64,000 nucleotides of DNA from Marinihelvus sp942491555 (GCA_942491555.1 CALOBN010000002.1:310001-374000); one strand, 5' to 3'. Numbered from the stretch's first letter, positions 16,784 to 25,855 are shown. Notes: generated from the sequence alone by a model not told the origin. Made by a program: numbers and translations.

Positions 16784-16817
16784 CTGTCATACCCTTGTCA
16801 TACGCGCTTTCTAAAAT
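16784..16817 (+). promoter_or_regulatory. PhoB box and -10, TonB operon
   Basis: CTGTCAT (16784-16790), ACCC, TTGTCAT (16795-16801): 13 of 14 heptamer bases match the CTGTCAT consensus at the exact 11-bp period. TAAAAT at 16812-16817 follows after 10 bases. The RNA would start near 16824, about 62 bases before the DUF3450 gene. The box is 13 bp from the oppositely oriented array at 16716-16771. Confidence 0.85.
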
Positions 16818-16885
16818 TCGCGACACCAATAAGGACGCTCCCGAAGGAGCGCACACAAACATCCATCCCAACCGGAAACACTGAG

Positions 16886-17650
16886 ATGACCAGTCTTCGA
16901 TTGATCGCGGCCATCGCTGTCCTTTTGGCGGCAGGGCCACTGAGCGCGCAGCAGGCCGATTCGCTGACCGAACGCCTAATCACCCTCAGGGGTGAGGTGG
17001 ACGAGTTGCAAAGTGAACTGAATGTGCGCCGCGAGGAACACAAGAACCGCATGGCTTTCCTGACTGCGCAACTTTCAGATCTTCAGGCCAGCCGCGACCG
17101 TGAGCAGCTCCGCGTGGGCCAGCTTGAGGGGGATCTTGAGGAAATGCGCCTGGAGATCGCCGCAGCCGGCGTGAGCTCAGAGAGCCTGACGCCCTTCCTT
17201 AAGGATCAGATCACCTTGTTGCGCGCCCAGGTTCAAACCGGCTTTCCTTTCAAGGTCCAGGAGCGGTTGTCTGAACTGGATGAGCTGGAAACGCAGCTGG
17301 ACAACGGCGTGGTCACTGCCCAGCGGGGCATTAACCGGCTCTGGGCGTTTATTGAAGACGAATTCCGTATTTCCCGCGAGAACGCCATTTACTCCCAGTC
17401 CATCGCCCTGAACGGCGAAAACGTGCTGGTTGATATTGCCAAACTGGGCAGCGCGATGATGTATTTCCGGACACGTGATCTGGATTACGGCAGAGCCGTC
17501 GAGACGCCGCAGGGCTGGCGCTTTGAGATGCTGGAAAGTCCCGGGGAGCAGGAAATGGTGGCGCGCCTGTTCGATTCACTGCGCAAACAGATCCGCCAGG
17601 GATTCTTTGAATTACCCGATGCCTTGCCGTTGTCAGGAGATGCGCCATGA
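16886..17650 (+). CDS. DUF3450 periplasmic coiled-coil protein
   Basis: A 254-residue exported protein with a signal peptide (about residues 1-21, ending PLSA-QQ), a long coiled coil (about 25-95), and a globular C-terminal half containing WAFIEDEFRISRENAIYSQ and TPQGWRFEML. This is the DUF3450 family, which regularly opens operons for TonB systems with two ExbB-type proteins (the Vibrio TonB2 type). It may help couple inner-membrane motor and TonB. It is first in a seven-gene operon behind a Pho box; its stop overlaps the next start by 4 bases. Confidence 0.85.
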   Translation: MTSLRLIAAIAVLLAAGPLSAQQADSLTERLITLRGEVDELQSELNVRREEHKNRMAFLTAQLSDLQASRDREQLRVGQLEGDLEEMRLEIAAAGVSSESLTPFLKDQITLLRAQVQTGFPFKVQERLSELDELETQLDNGVVTAQRGINRLWAFIEDEFRISRENAIYSQSIALNGENVLVDIAKLGSAMMYFRTRDLDYGRAVETPQGWRFEMLESPGEQEMVARLFDSLRKQIRQGFFELPDALPLSGDAP

Positions 17651-19065
17651 TGACGCATAAGGGTGTTATCACCACACTGTTGCTTGGCGCTCTGTTAAGC
17701 GTCAGCACCCTGCAGGCCCAGGAGTCCGCGGCACCTGCACCTGCGGAACCTGGTCTGCCTGCCGTTCCTGCAGTCAATGAAAATGATGCACTGGATCAGC
17801 TCGAAGCGGCCTATCAGAAAGAATACGCCTTCCTGGAGGCGCAGCTGCGCGATCTTCGCGCGCGGGTTGGCTCCTTCAACACCCAGGCCGCCCGTGATGA
17901 GGCCAACAAAGAGGCCCAGATTGACGCTGCGGAAGCCGAATGGCTGGGGCTGCAGTCCAGTGCTGAACGCCTGCAGGATTTCATTACCGAGGCCACCCGT
18001 GAGCTTGAGTCGGTAGACGATGCGCGCACCACGCTGGAGGCTACTTTCCTGCAGGCAGACTCGACCCTCGAGCAGTACCAGGTTGATGAGCTGAAGTCTG
18101 ATGCCTACCTGAGCAGTTCGGACGGTGAGCGGATGAGCACGGTTTTCGGACATGCGATTCGTTTGCTCAATCGTGTCGGCACCGTTTTTGAACAGCCGGG
18201 CGCTTACTTTCTGCGTGACGGCACCGAGGTTGAAGGCCGCATCATCCGTGTCGGCAACGTTGCTGCTTTCGGGGTGAGTCCCGGCGGTTCCGGTGTCCTG
18301 GCCCCGGCCGGGGAAGGGCGCCTGAAAGTCTGGTCAGAGCCGGCAGAGGCCACTGCGATCGCGCTTGGTGAAGGGCAAAGACCCGCTGTGCTGGGCATGT
18401 TCCTGTTTGAATCAGAAACCAAGGCGATCGAGGAGCAAGCCGGTAAAACCCTGCTGAGCGTGATCAACAGCGGCGGCACGATTGGCTGGATTATCGTGGT
18501 GCTCGGGCTGGTGGGACTGTTGCTGATCATCATGCGCTTCATCTTCCTGCGGTCAGCGAGCGCCTCGACCAGCAAAATTGTTAAGACCATCAGCAAGGAA
18601 GTAAAGAAAGGCAACCTTGAGAACGCCATCAAGGCCTGTGACCAGTTCAAAGGCGCCACCGCGCGGGTGGTCAAGGCGGCGGTGCGTAATCTTGACCGTG
18701 ATCGCGCCCACCTCGAAGACATTATCTCCGAGGCCATTCTGCACGAATCCTCGCACCTGAATCGCTTCGGCGCGACAATTCTGGTGATTGCCGGTGTTGC
18801 CCCGCTGCTCGGCCTGCTGGGTACCGTTACGGGCATGATCACCACCTTCGACATCATCACCGAATTTGGTACGGGTGATCCGAAGCTTCTGTCCGGCGGT
18901 ATCTCCATTGCCCTGGTGACCACGGAGCTGGGCCTGGCCGTCGCTATTCCCACGCTGTTGCTTGGGAATATTCTGTCCGGTTGGGCCGAATCCATCAAAG
19001 ACGATATGGAAAAGGGCGCTTTGCGGGTCATTAACCGCTACAAGGAACAAGGGACGGCAGCCTGA
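17647..19065 (+). CDS. TtpC-like ExbB/TolQ proton channel, long N-terminal domain
   Basis: A 472-residue MotA/TolQ/ExbB family protein. A signal peptide (about residues 1-25) precedes a periplasmic region with a coiled coil (about 45-150) and a beta-rich part (about 185-245). Three membrane helices follow (about 276-298, 374-400, 418-440) with the ExbB landmarks ATILVIAGVAPLLGLLGTVTGMI and GISIALVTTELGLAVAIPTLL. This size and layout match TtpC of TonB2 systems, where it works alongside a short ExbB. It is coupled to DUF3450 (ATGA) and followed after three bases by the short exbB. Confidence 0.88.
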   Translation: MMTHKGVITTLLLGALLSVSTLQAQESAAPAPAEPGLPAVPAVNENDALDQLEAAYQKEYAFLEAQLRDLRARVGSFNTQAARDEANKEAQIDAAEAEWLGLQSSAERLQDFITEATRELESVDDARTTLEATFLQADSTLEQYQVDELKSDAYLSSSDGERMSTVFGHAIRLLNRVGTVFEQPGAYFLRDGTEVEGRIIRVGNVAAFGVSPGGSGVLAPAGEGRLKVWSEPAEATAIALGEGQRPAVLGMFLFESETKAIEEQAGKTLLSVINSGGTIGWIIVVLGLVGLLLIIMRFIFLRSASASTSKIVKTISKEVKKGNLENAIKACDQFKGATARVVKAAVRNLDRDRAHLEDIISEAILHESSHLNRFGATILVIAGVAPLLGLLGTVTGMITTFDIITEFGTGDPKLLSGGISIALVTTELGLAVAIPTLLLGNILSGWAESIKDDMEKGALRVINRYKEQGTAA

Positions 19066-19068
19066 CCG

Positions 19069-19692
19069 ATGCAGCAATCCATATTCCAGGAGCTCCTGTC
19101 CTATATCGAAGCCGGTGGTTGGGTCATGCCGCCGCTGATCGTGCTGATGGTGGTGCTGTGGTACGCGATTGGTTACCGGGCGGCTGCGCTGCGTCGCGGC
19201 TCCAAGCGTGATCCGCGTCGTTTGCTGGGCCGCCTCGATCCGAAGCGCGCACATGAGCGGCCGCAGACGGGTGAAGGCATTCTCATCAGCGCAGCGCGGA
19301 AGGGTCTTGAGCTGCGTGACCGCAAGCTGGACGAATTACGTGGTTACCTGGATGACGCCTTTGCCGAGGAATACCGGGCGATCAGAAAGTTTGATGTACT
19401 GATTACGACCATCGTCATGATTGCGCCGCTGATCGGCCTGCTGGGTACCGTGATCGGCATGATCGAGACATTTGATTCACTGGGTGATATGTCCCTGTAC
19501 TCTCAGTCCGGTGGTATTGCCGGGGGTATTTCCCAGGCGCTGTTCACCACGCAGATGGGTCTGGCGGTGGCAATACCGGGACTGATTGTGAACGGCATTC
19601 TGAACCGTAAACAAAAAGACATCGAGCTGGAGCTCGCGCAGATGAAAGACATCCTGTGCGCCGAGCACGCCGCCGCAATGAAGGATAACTGA
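19069..19692 (+). CDS. exbB: ExbB-like proton channel subunit
   Basis: A 207-residue short ExbB. Three membrane helices are at about residues 17-38, 104-130 and 147-172, with the family motifs LITTIVMIAPLIGLLGTVIG and GISQALFTTQMGLAVAIPGL. It forms the proton-driven motor with ExbD, energising TonB. It sits three bases after the long ExbB-type gene and two bases before exbD, so stoichiometric co-translation is expected. Confidence 0.93.
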   Translation: MQQSIFQELLSYIEAGGWVMPPLIVLMVVLWYAIGYRAAALRRGSKRDPRRLLGRLDPKRAHERPQTGEGILISAARKGLELRDRKLDELRGYLDDAFAEEYRAIRKFDVLITTIVMIAPLIGLLGTVIGMIETFDSLGDMSLYSQSGGIAGGISQALFTTQMGLAVAIPGLIVNGILNRKQKDIELELAQMKDILCAEHAAAMKDN

Positions 19693-19694
19693 GC

Positions 19695-20105
19695 ATGCGC
19701 TACCGCGAACGCAAAGACACCAACCATGGTATCGACATCTCCCCGTTGATCGACATGGTGTTTATCCTGCTGATCTTTTTCATGGTCTCCACCACCTTTG
19801 TGAAAGACATGAAGCTTGATCTGAACCGGCCGGCAGCAGCCACTGCGTCGGCTGCCTCGACCAAGGCGATTCGTCTTTACATCGATAACGCCGGTGATAT
19901 CTACCTGGATGGAGAACCGGTGCGGGTCTGGGTCATCCAGAGCCGTATTCGCGATTTATTGTCTGGCAGTACGGGCAAATCCGTGCTCGTGGTCACCGAC
20001 GACAGTGTGCCCGCGGGACGCCTGGTAGAGGTTGTTGACCAGGCCCGCCTGGCCGGTGCCACCGATGTTGGTGTGGCGACAGTTGCCGAGGCCGGAGCGG
20101 GCTGA
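19695..20105 (+). CDS. exbD: ExbD-like TonB-system motor subunit
   Basis: A 136-residue protein with one N-terminal transmembrane helix carrying the essential proton-pathway aspartate at residue 20 (motif ISPLIDMVFILLIFFMV) and a periplasmic domain (about 55-130). This matches ExbD/TolR; the neighbouring tonB makes ExbD the right call. The stop shares a base with the start of tonB. Confidence 0.94.
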   Translation: MRYRERKDTNHGIDISPLIDMVFILLIFFMVSTTFVKDMKLDLNRPAAATASAASTKAIRLYIDNAGDIYLDGEPVRVWVIQSRIRDLLSGSTGKSVLVVTDDSVPAGRLVEVVDQARLAGATDVGVATVAEAGAG

Positions 20106-20749
20106 TGAGCCTTGCAGTCCAGACAAGGCTGCGCCTGGCCGGGATCGTGTCCATGATCTTCGGCTCGGTACTCGTGCTGGGCACCGTGGTGTTGATTAAC
20201 CGCTTTGCCGATGGCATGACGCGCAGCCAGGCGGACGAAGCCAGCCAGATCGTGTTCGAGCGTAAGCCGCCGCCGCAGGAAAAAGTCGTGCAGCGTCCCA
20301 AGCCAAAGCCCCCGCCCAAGCGCGCACCGCGAACACCGCCGCCGCCCTTTGCCGGGCTCGGCGCCAACCTGTCGGGCATTGATTTTGGGCTGCCGGGTTT
20401 TGATATGTCTGATCTGAACGCGCTGGACGGCGATTTGCTGGGTGGTGCGAACGGTATGGTGATGACCGACGATACGGTTGATGAACCCCCGCGCGCCACC
20501 TACCAGGCACCGATGCAATTTCCACCGCGTGCCCGTGCCCAGGGCATCACCGGCTACGTGGTGCTGTCCCTGTTGATCGGGGTCACCGGCCAGATCGAGG
20601 AAGTCCGGATTGTTGAGTCCTATCCCGAGGGTGTCTTTGATGATGTTGCGGTGCAGGGTGTGAGCCAGTGGAAATTCGAACCCGCTAACTACCAGGGCCA
20701 GGCCGTCCGCTCCTGGGCCAAGCAGCGCGTGCGCTTCGACCTGAGTTGA
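20105..20749 (+). CDS. tonB: TonB energy transducer
   Basis: A 214-residue TonB. It has an N-terminal membrane anchor (about residues 10-32), a Pro/Lys-rich periplasmic linker (about 50-82, with PKPKPPPKRAP), a Gly/Asp-rich segment (about 83-125), and a C-terminal TonB domain (about 130-214). The domain includes YPPRA-like QFPPRARAQGITGYVVL and VQGVSQWKFEPANYQGQAV, the conserved core that binds TonB boxes. It should carry energy from the ExbB/ExbD motor to the receptor encoded two genes downstream. Confidence 0.92.
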   Translation: MSLAVQTRLRLAGIVSMIFGSVLVLGTVVLINRFADGMTRSQADEASQIVFERKPPPQEKVVQRPKPKPPPKRAPRTPPPPFAGLGANLSGIDFGLPGFDMSDLNALDGDLLGGANGMVMTDDTVDEPPRATYQAPMQFPPRARAQGITGYVVLSLLIGVTGQIEEVRIVESYPEGVFDDVAVQGVSQWKFEPANYQGQAVRSWAKQRVRFDLS

Positions 20750-20756
20750 GCTGATC

Positions 20757-21908
20757 ATGAAACCCATCAGGCTTTTGTTGCTCCTGGTCTTGTTGCTGGC
20801 GCCTGCCGCGACGCTACAGGCGCAGGATGACGCGGAAGAGGTTAATTACCTCGAGCTGGCTGCGTTAATGGTCCGCGACGGTAATCTGGAGCGGGCGATG
20901 CTCGCCCTGGACCAGGTAGATCTCGAGGCTGAAGATCTTGACCTGCTGCGTTACTACACCTTGCGCGGCACGACGCATTTACGCCGCAACGAGTACGAGC
21001 CTGCCATTGATGCATTTGAGTCGGCCATCGCCAGCGGTCAGGCCCCGTCGGTCGTTTACGTGTACCTCGCCCAGGCCTATTTCAGTGTGCAGCGTTATCG
21101 CGATGTGATCACTGCGCTGGACCAGGCGGGTGCAGAGCTTGAGCGGATCGCATCGCTCTACCACATGCGCGCTCAAAGTTACTGGTTGCTTGACGAGCCG
21201 GCGATGGCCCTGGCGGTGCTGGACCAGGCCACGGAAGTTTTCCCGGAAGACCCGGGCTTTCAGCGTCGCAAAGTATTCTTTTTGATGGATCTGGGCCTTT
21301 ACCAGGAAGCGGCGGTCCAGGGTGCGGAGTACCTGTCCCGCAGTGAGGGCAAGCTCGAAGACTACGTGGCGCTGGGCAATGCAATGCGCGCCAGCGGTCA
21401 GCTTGATGAGGCTGCGCGTCTGCTGGAGCTCGCCAAGCTGCGTTTTCCAACCGACACCAGCGTCAAAAAGGTCCTGGCCAACACCTACATGGACCGCGAT
21501 GAACTGAATGCGGCTGCCGACCTGGTGTTTGAGGCGGCGCTGTTTGACCCGGCATTGGTATCCGAGGCCGCCGAGCTGTACCGCCGGGCCGGTCGCCCGG
21601 AGCGCGCGCTGATGCTCAACCAGCAGATTCAGAATCAGGAAGTGAAGCTCAAGCAGCGCCTGGCCCTGTACCTGGAAACCCAGCAATTTGCCCAGGCGGC
21701 GGCCATGGATATGGATCTGCGCCGGCTTGGGCTGCTCAATGATGAGGATATCCGCTACGCGCTGGCCTATGCCTATTTCAAGACGGGTGACTTCGCAGCT
21801 GCGGAATTGCAACTGCAGAGGCTGACCCGGCCGGATCTGTTCCGCAAGGCCGCCGAGCTGCGCAGCGCCATGCAGGATTGCGCCGAGGATATCTGGCAGT
21901 GTCTGTGA
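20757..21908 (+). CDS. Periplasmic TPR protein of the TonB operon
   Basis: A 383-residue exported protein: signal peptide (about residues 1-23, ending LQA-QD) and then almost entirely tetratricopeptide-like helical repeats (for example LDLLRYYTLRGTTHLRRNEY, SVVYVYLAQAYFSVQRYRD, YALAYAYFKTGDFAAAELQ). TPR proteins of this kind are a standard member of DUF3450-ExbB-ExbB-ExbD-TonB operons, presumably as a scaffold; TtpC-type systems with such a TPR gene are known from marine gammaproteobacteria. The stop overlaps the receptor start (TGATG). Confidence 0.82.
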   Translation: MKPIRLLLLLVLLLAPAATLQAQDDAEEVNYLELAALMVRDGNLERAMLALDQVDLEAEDLDLLRYYTLRGTTHLRRNEYEPAIDAFESAIASGQAPSVVYVYLAQAYFSVQRYRDVITALDQAGAELERIASLYHMRAQSYWLLDEPAMALAVLDQATEVFPEDPGFQRRKVFFLMDLGLYQEAAVQGAEYLSRSEGKLEDYVALGNAMRASGQLDEAARLLELAKLRFPTDTSVKKVLANTYMDRDELNAAADLVFEAALFDPALVSEAAELYRRAGRPERALMLNQQIQNQEVKLKQRLALYLETQQFAQAAAMDMDLRRLGLLNDEDIRYALAYAYFKTGDFAAAELQLQRLTRPDLFRKAAELRSAMQDCAEDIWQCL

Positions 21909-24900
21909 TGGCGCCAGGAAGCAGGCTGCGCCGGCAACTGTGCGCCGCCGCCCTGTTGCTTGTTCTCGCCACCCGGGTATTGGCCGGGGATGCGGTCATG
22001 ACCCTGTATGTGTTCAAGAAAGGTCTGCCGCAGGCGGATATCGAAATCCTGCTGGATGACGAGCTCGTCGGTGTTACCAATGAGGCCGGAGTGATCCTGC
22101 TGGATATCCCGCCGGGTATTCGCTACCTGGAGATTCGTGACCAGGACCTGGTGGTGCTCAGCCAGCAGTTGCTGGTGAACCAGGACGAGGTCAGCCAGTG
22201 GATTGTTAACCTGACGGACGGGCTGAATTCGCTGGTCGATGTGGAATCGTCCGCCGGTGAAGAGGATGCGGCCCTGCTGTCCGGCGCCGTCCCCGACGCT
22301 GCCAGCGGTGAGCCAGGGGTCCTGACCGGCGTACTGATCAGTGCCGATGACGGTAAAGCCATTGAAGGTGCCCGGGTGTTCATCAGTGGCCAGCCCAGCG
22401 ATATCCGCACCGAAGCCGATGGCCGCTTCACCATCGAGGTGCCCGCTGGAACATATTCAGTCTCTGTCTTACACGCCGCGCACAATACCTTTACCGAGGA
22501 TGAGATAGAGGTGCTCGCGGGTGAAACCAACAGCGTCAGCTTCGAGTTAACCCCCTCCGGGTCCGAGCTACCCGAATTTGTGGTGATTGAACCTTATATT
22601 GAAGGCAGTCTTGCCTCGGTGCTCGAAGAACGCCGCTCAGAGCTGGCGGTGGCCAATATCCTCGGCGCTGAAGCCATCGCCCGTGCCGGTGACAGTACCG
22701 CTGCCGGCGCGCTGCGCCGGGTGACCGGCCTGACCCTGGTTGATGGGCAGTTTATTTATATCCGTGGTCTGGGTGAGCGTTACTCGAGCACCTTGCTGAA
22801 CAATGCCAATGTACCCAGCCCCGACCCGACCCGGCGCGTGGTACCCCTTGACCTGTTTCCGACCAACATTATCGAAAGTATCGCGGTAAAAAAGGGCTAC
22901 ACCTCGGACCTGCCGGGAGAGTTTGCCGGCGGGGTGGTCGAAATACGTACCAAGAGTATGCCCGAGACACCCTTTTTCCAGATCGGCTTTGGGCTCAAGT
23001 ATCGCGACGGCACGAGCTTCTCTGACGGGCTGCGCTACCGGGGTGGCGGCAAGGACTGGACCGGACGTGATGATGGTACCCGTGCAGAGCCACAGCCACT
23101 GGCCGAAGCTACCGCGAACAATACGCCGCTTGAGCCTTTCAACCGTTTTACCGGCGAAGGTTTCAGCCCGGAAGAGCTGCAGGAAATTGGCAGATCCCTG
23201 GCGGTCAATTACACGGTTTTCGAGGAAGAGATTGATCCGAATATCGACGGAGGAATGTCCGGCGGCTATGTCTGGAATCTCGACAATGGTGATCGTTTCG
23301 GCTTTCTGGCCGCTGTCGAGTACAAGGATGACTGGCTGAACGTGACCCAGCAGCGAACCCAGTACGTGGTAGGCGGCGGTGACATGCTGGTTCCACAGCG
23401 TGATTTCACGTTTAACTCCACGCTACGCAATATCAACCTGAGCTTTTTCTTCACCGCTGGTTACGAGTTCAGCGAAAACAACAGCCTGTCCTACAACTGG
23501 ATGCTGCTGCGCAATACCTTTGATCGTACCCAGGTAGAGCAGGGTATTAACCCGGACGCGGATGGTGGCGAGGTGTTGTTTCGCGAGATGGAGTGGATCG
23601 AACGCGAAATGAAGGCCAATCAGCTGATGGGCGAGCACAGGCTGCCTGATGCCAATGGTATTGCACTGCGCTGGCAATATACAGATGCCACTGCCTCTGC
23701 CGATTCTCCGGATACCCGTCGCTACCGCTACGATCCCGATCGTCGTACACCCGATCCCACTGACCTGATTTTCTCTCTGCGTAATGACAGCAATCAGCGT
23801 CGCTGGGCGGTGCTTGACGATTCCAGCACCAGCTGGAATGTGGATATCGACATGCCGGTCGATTTCGGCTTTGAGCGCCTGGATACGATGTTCCGGATCG
23901 GCCTTAATGATGTGGAAAAGGAAAGGGAGAGTTCGATTCGCCGTTTTTCCTTCTTCTCACGCGGGCCCGTGGGAAGTGATCTGGACACGCTGCGTCTACC
24001 TACCCCGGATGACATTCTCACGACCGATAACATAGTCCCCAATGGCTGGCAGCTCGAGGAAGTCACCAATGCCACAGATGCCTACACCGGCTCACAATCG
24101 GTCGATGCCTGGTATTTCGGTATTGATCTGGATGCACCCGAGTTCTTCAGGTTCTCTACCGGAATGCGTTTCGAGCAGTCGGCGCTGGACGTAAGCACCT
24201 TTACCTTCTCCGACCCGGACAATGCCATTATCACGGAGCAGAATACGGACGACACTTTCCCCTACGCGACCTTTACCTGGTTGCCGGGTAACAGCCAGGT
24301 GCGCGGGGGTTTCAGCGAAACCATCAACCGTCCGGACTTCAAGGAACTGTCGCCGTCGGAGTTTCGTGACCCCGTACTCGACCGAATTGTTCGCGGGAAT
24401 CCCAACCTGGTACCGGCTTACATCACCAGTTATGACCTGCGCTGGGATTACTACTTCAATCCCAGCGATTTCGTCTCGCTGGGCGTTTTCCTGAAGGAAT
24501 TTGAAAATCCGATCGAAACGGTCATCCTGGCCTCCGCCGGTGACCAGTTGACCACCTTTGACAATGCCCAGACGGCGGAAAATTTCGGTTTTGAATTAGA
24601 GCTATACAAGACCCTTGGCATGCTCGACGAATGGTGGGGCTGGGGTGAATACTGGGACATGGTTTACATCAATACCAATTATGCCTGGATTGATTCAGAG
24701 ATCACCCTTGCTGACGACGACTCTACCATTCAGACCTCTGATAACCGGCCTTTGCAGGGTCAGTCGCCTTATGTTTTCAACTTCCAGGTGGGTTATGACA
24801 ACCCGGACAGGGGGATCAATGCGGCATTGCTCTACAACGTGTCGGGCGCCCGAATTGTTGAAGTCGGGGTGCAGGGCGCACCCGACATTTATGAAGAACC

Positions 24901-25075
24901 GCGACCTTCGCTGGATTTGATTTATTCCCAGAATTTTGGCAACTGGACCTTCAAGGGCGCCTTGAAGAACATTCTGAACCCGGCCATCGAGCTTACCCAG
25001 GGCACGGAAATCGCCCGGCGGGTCGAGCCCCTGGGCTGGGAGTTCGGCCTCGGGGTGGAATACACTTTTCAATAA
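21908..25075 (+). CDS. TonB-dependent outer-membrane receptor, two N-terminal Ig-like domains
   Basis: A 1055-residue TonB-dependent receptor. It has a signal peptide (about residues 1-26), then two carboxypeptidase-regulatory-like beta domains (about 30-90 and 135-220). A possible TonB box EFVVIEPY follows (about 225), then the plug (about 250-345, with FIYIRGLGERYSSTLLNNA and RRVVPLDLFPTNIIES). The 22-strand barrel ends in VEYTFQ, with the usual terminal aromatic. I chose the ATG at 21908, which shares a base with the TPR stop; an upstream frame extension has no ribosome site. Encoded with its own TonB motor under a Pho box, it is likely a phosphate-starvation import channel. The ligand cannot be read from sequence. 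Confidence 0.9.
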   Translation: MAPGSRLRRQLCAAALLLVLATRVLAGDAVMTLYVFKKGLPQADIEILLDDELVGVTNEAGVILLDIPPGIRYLEIRDQDLVVLSQQLLVNQDEVSQWIVNLTDGLNSLVDVESSAGEEDAALLSGAVPDAASGEPGVLTGVLISADDGKAIEGARVFISGQPSDIRTEADGRFTIEVPAGTYSVSVLHAAHNTFTEDEIEVLAGETNSVSFELTPSGSELPEFVVIEPYIEGSLASVLEERRSELAVANILGAEAIARAGDSTAAGALRRVTGLTLVDGQFIYIRGLGERYSSTLLNNANVPSPDPTRRVVPLDLFPTNIIESIAVKKGYTSDLPGEFAGGVVEIRTKSMPETPFFQIGFGLKYRDGTSFSDGLRYRGGGKDWTGRDDGTRAEPQPLAEATANNTPLEPFNRFTGEGFSPEELQEIGRSLAVNYTVFEEEIDPNIDGGMSGGYVWNLDNGDRFGFLAAVEYKDDWLNVTQQRTQYVVGGGDMLVPQRDFTFNSTLRNINLSFFFTAGYEFSENNSLSYNWMLLRNTFDRTQVEQGINPDADGGEVLFREMEWIEREMKANQLMGEHRLPDANGIALRWQYTDATASADSPDTRRYRYDPDRRTPDPTDLIFSLRNDSNQRRWAVLDDSSTSWNVDIDMPVDFGFERLDTMFRIGLNDVEKERESSIRRFSFFSRGPVGSDLDTLRLPTPDDILTTDNIVPNGWQLEEVTNATDAYTGSQSVDAWYFGIDLDAPEFFRFSTGMRFEQSALDVSTFTFSDPDNAIITEQNTDDTFPYATFTWLPGNSQVRGGFSETINRPDFKELSPSEFRDPVLDRIVRGNPNLVPAYITSYDLRWDYYFNPSDFVSLGVFLKEFENPIETVILASAGDQLTTFDNAQTAENFGFELELYKTLGMLDEWWGWGEYWDMVYINTNYAWIDSEITLADDDSTIQTSDNRPLQGQSPYVFNFQVGYDNPDRGINAALLYNVSGARIVEVGVQGAPDIYEEPRPSLDLIYSQNFGNWTFKGALKNILNPAIELTQGTEIARRVEPLGWEFGLGVEYTFQ

Positions 25076-25144
25076 GTGCCGGCGGTTTGCCGGCACCTTG
25101 CCTGTCAATCAGCTCCGGCGGGTTGCCGGAATCTGACGTTTCAA

Positions 25145-25606
25145 TCAGCTCCCGGCACGTTTCTGGCGCCGTTCGCCGCGCCGCGCCAGGCGTTCCTCGC
25201 GCAGCTCCTGAAGTTCTGCACGTTGCTCATCATCCAGCTCTGCCAGCACATCTGCGGCGAGGGTGCCCATCAACATGATGCGCTCCTCCGCCAGTTCGCC
25301 TTCCGCTTCGGCCAGTCCGGCAAGTGCGTTCTCGTCCAGTACTTCAGCATTCAGCAGCGCCTGCAGGTCCTCGCGCAAGGCCCGGCTGGCCTCGGCGTGA
25401 GCCTCCATCGCACCCTGGTTGGCGCTGAAGATGGACTTGATTTCAGCTTGCTGCTCCGGGCTCAGGTCCAGTTGCCGGATCATGCCGGAAAATTCCCGCG
25501 CCGGGTTGACTTGCCCGCCATGTGGTCGCTGCTCAGGGCCTGCCAGGGCAAGGCCGCTGACACAGAGCAGGGCCGTAAACAGCACTGTTTTACGAATGTT
25601 TCTCAT
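25145..25606 (-). CDS. CpxP/Spy-like periplasmic protein
   Basis: A 153-residue protein with a signal peptide (about residues 1-22, ending LALA-GP) and a helical body carrying LTXXQ-like repeats typical of the CpxP/Spy family: QLDLSPEQQAEIKSIF (about 45-60) and ELDDEQRAELQELREERL (about 125-142). The C terminus is strongly basic. Such proteins act as periplasmic chaperones or, for CpxP, as an inhibitor of CpxA. The start at 25606 was preferred over 25612 because AAGGAG then has eight-base spacing. It is divergent from a CpxR-like regulator, with a CpxR box between them. Confidence 0.82.
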   Translation of the reverse strand: MRNIRKTVLFTALLCVSGLALAGPEQRPHGGQVNPAREFSGMIRQLDLSPEQQAEIKSIFSANQGAMEAHAEASRALREDLQALLNAEVLDENALAGLAEAEGELAEERIMLMGTLAADVLAELDDEQRAELQELREERLARRGERRQKRAGS

Positions 25607-25740
25607 GATCATTACTCCTTGGTTTGGTTTTCAGGGTGCCTGTCTTCGGACCTGCCGGTCCCGGGCTGCGCTCCCTGGTACCCCGCCCTGGGGTACGGAG
25701 TATCAGACCGCAATAACTTGTCGGAAAACGCCAAGGCCGG

Positions 25741-25755
25741 GTAAAGACAGGTAAA
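25741..25755 (+). promoter_or_regulatory. CpxR box
   Basis: GTAAA (25741-25745), five bases GACAG, GTAAA (25751-25755): an exact match to the enterobacterial CpxR consensus GTAAA-N5-GTAAA. It lies between the cpxP-like (minus) and cpxR-like (plus) genes, 39 bases before a TAGAAT -10 at 25795-25800. Confidence 0.7.
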
Positions 25756-25855
25756 GGGGCCAATCACCCATCGGGCAGGCGCTCGCACATTGGTTAGAAT
25801 CCCTGCATGGGAAACGGCGCTGTAACGAAATACTCCGCGCAGGCAGGTGAGCATA

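Noticed and set aside
25076..25096. GTGCCGGC/GCCGGCAC hairpin after the TonB receptor
   Set aside because: A perfect 8-bp stem but no U-tract, so I did not list it as an intrinsic terminator. It may still end transcription with Rho.
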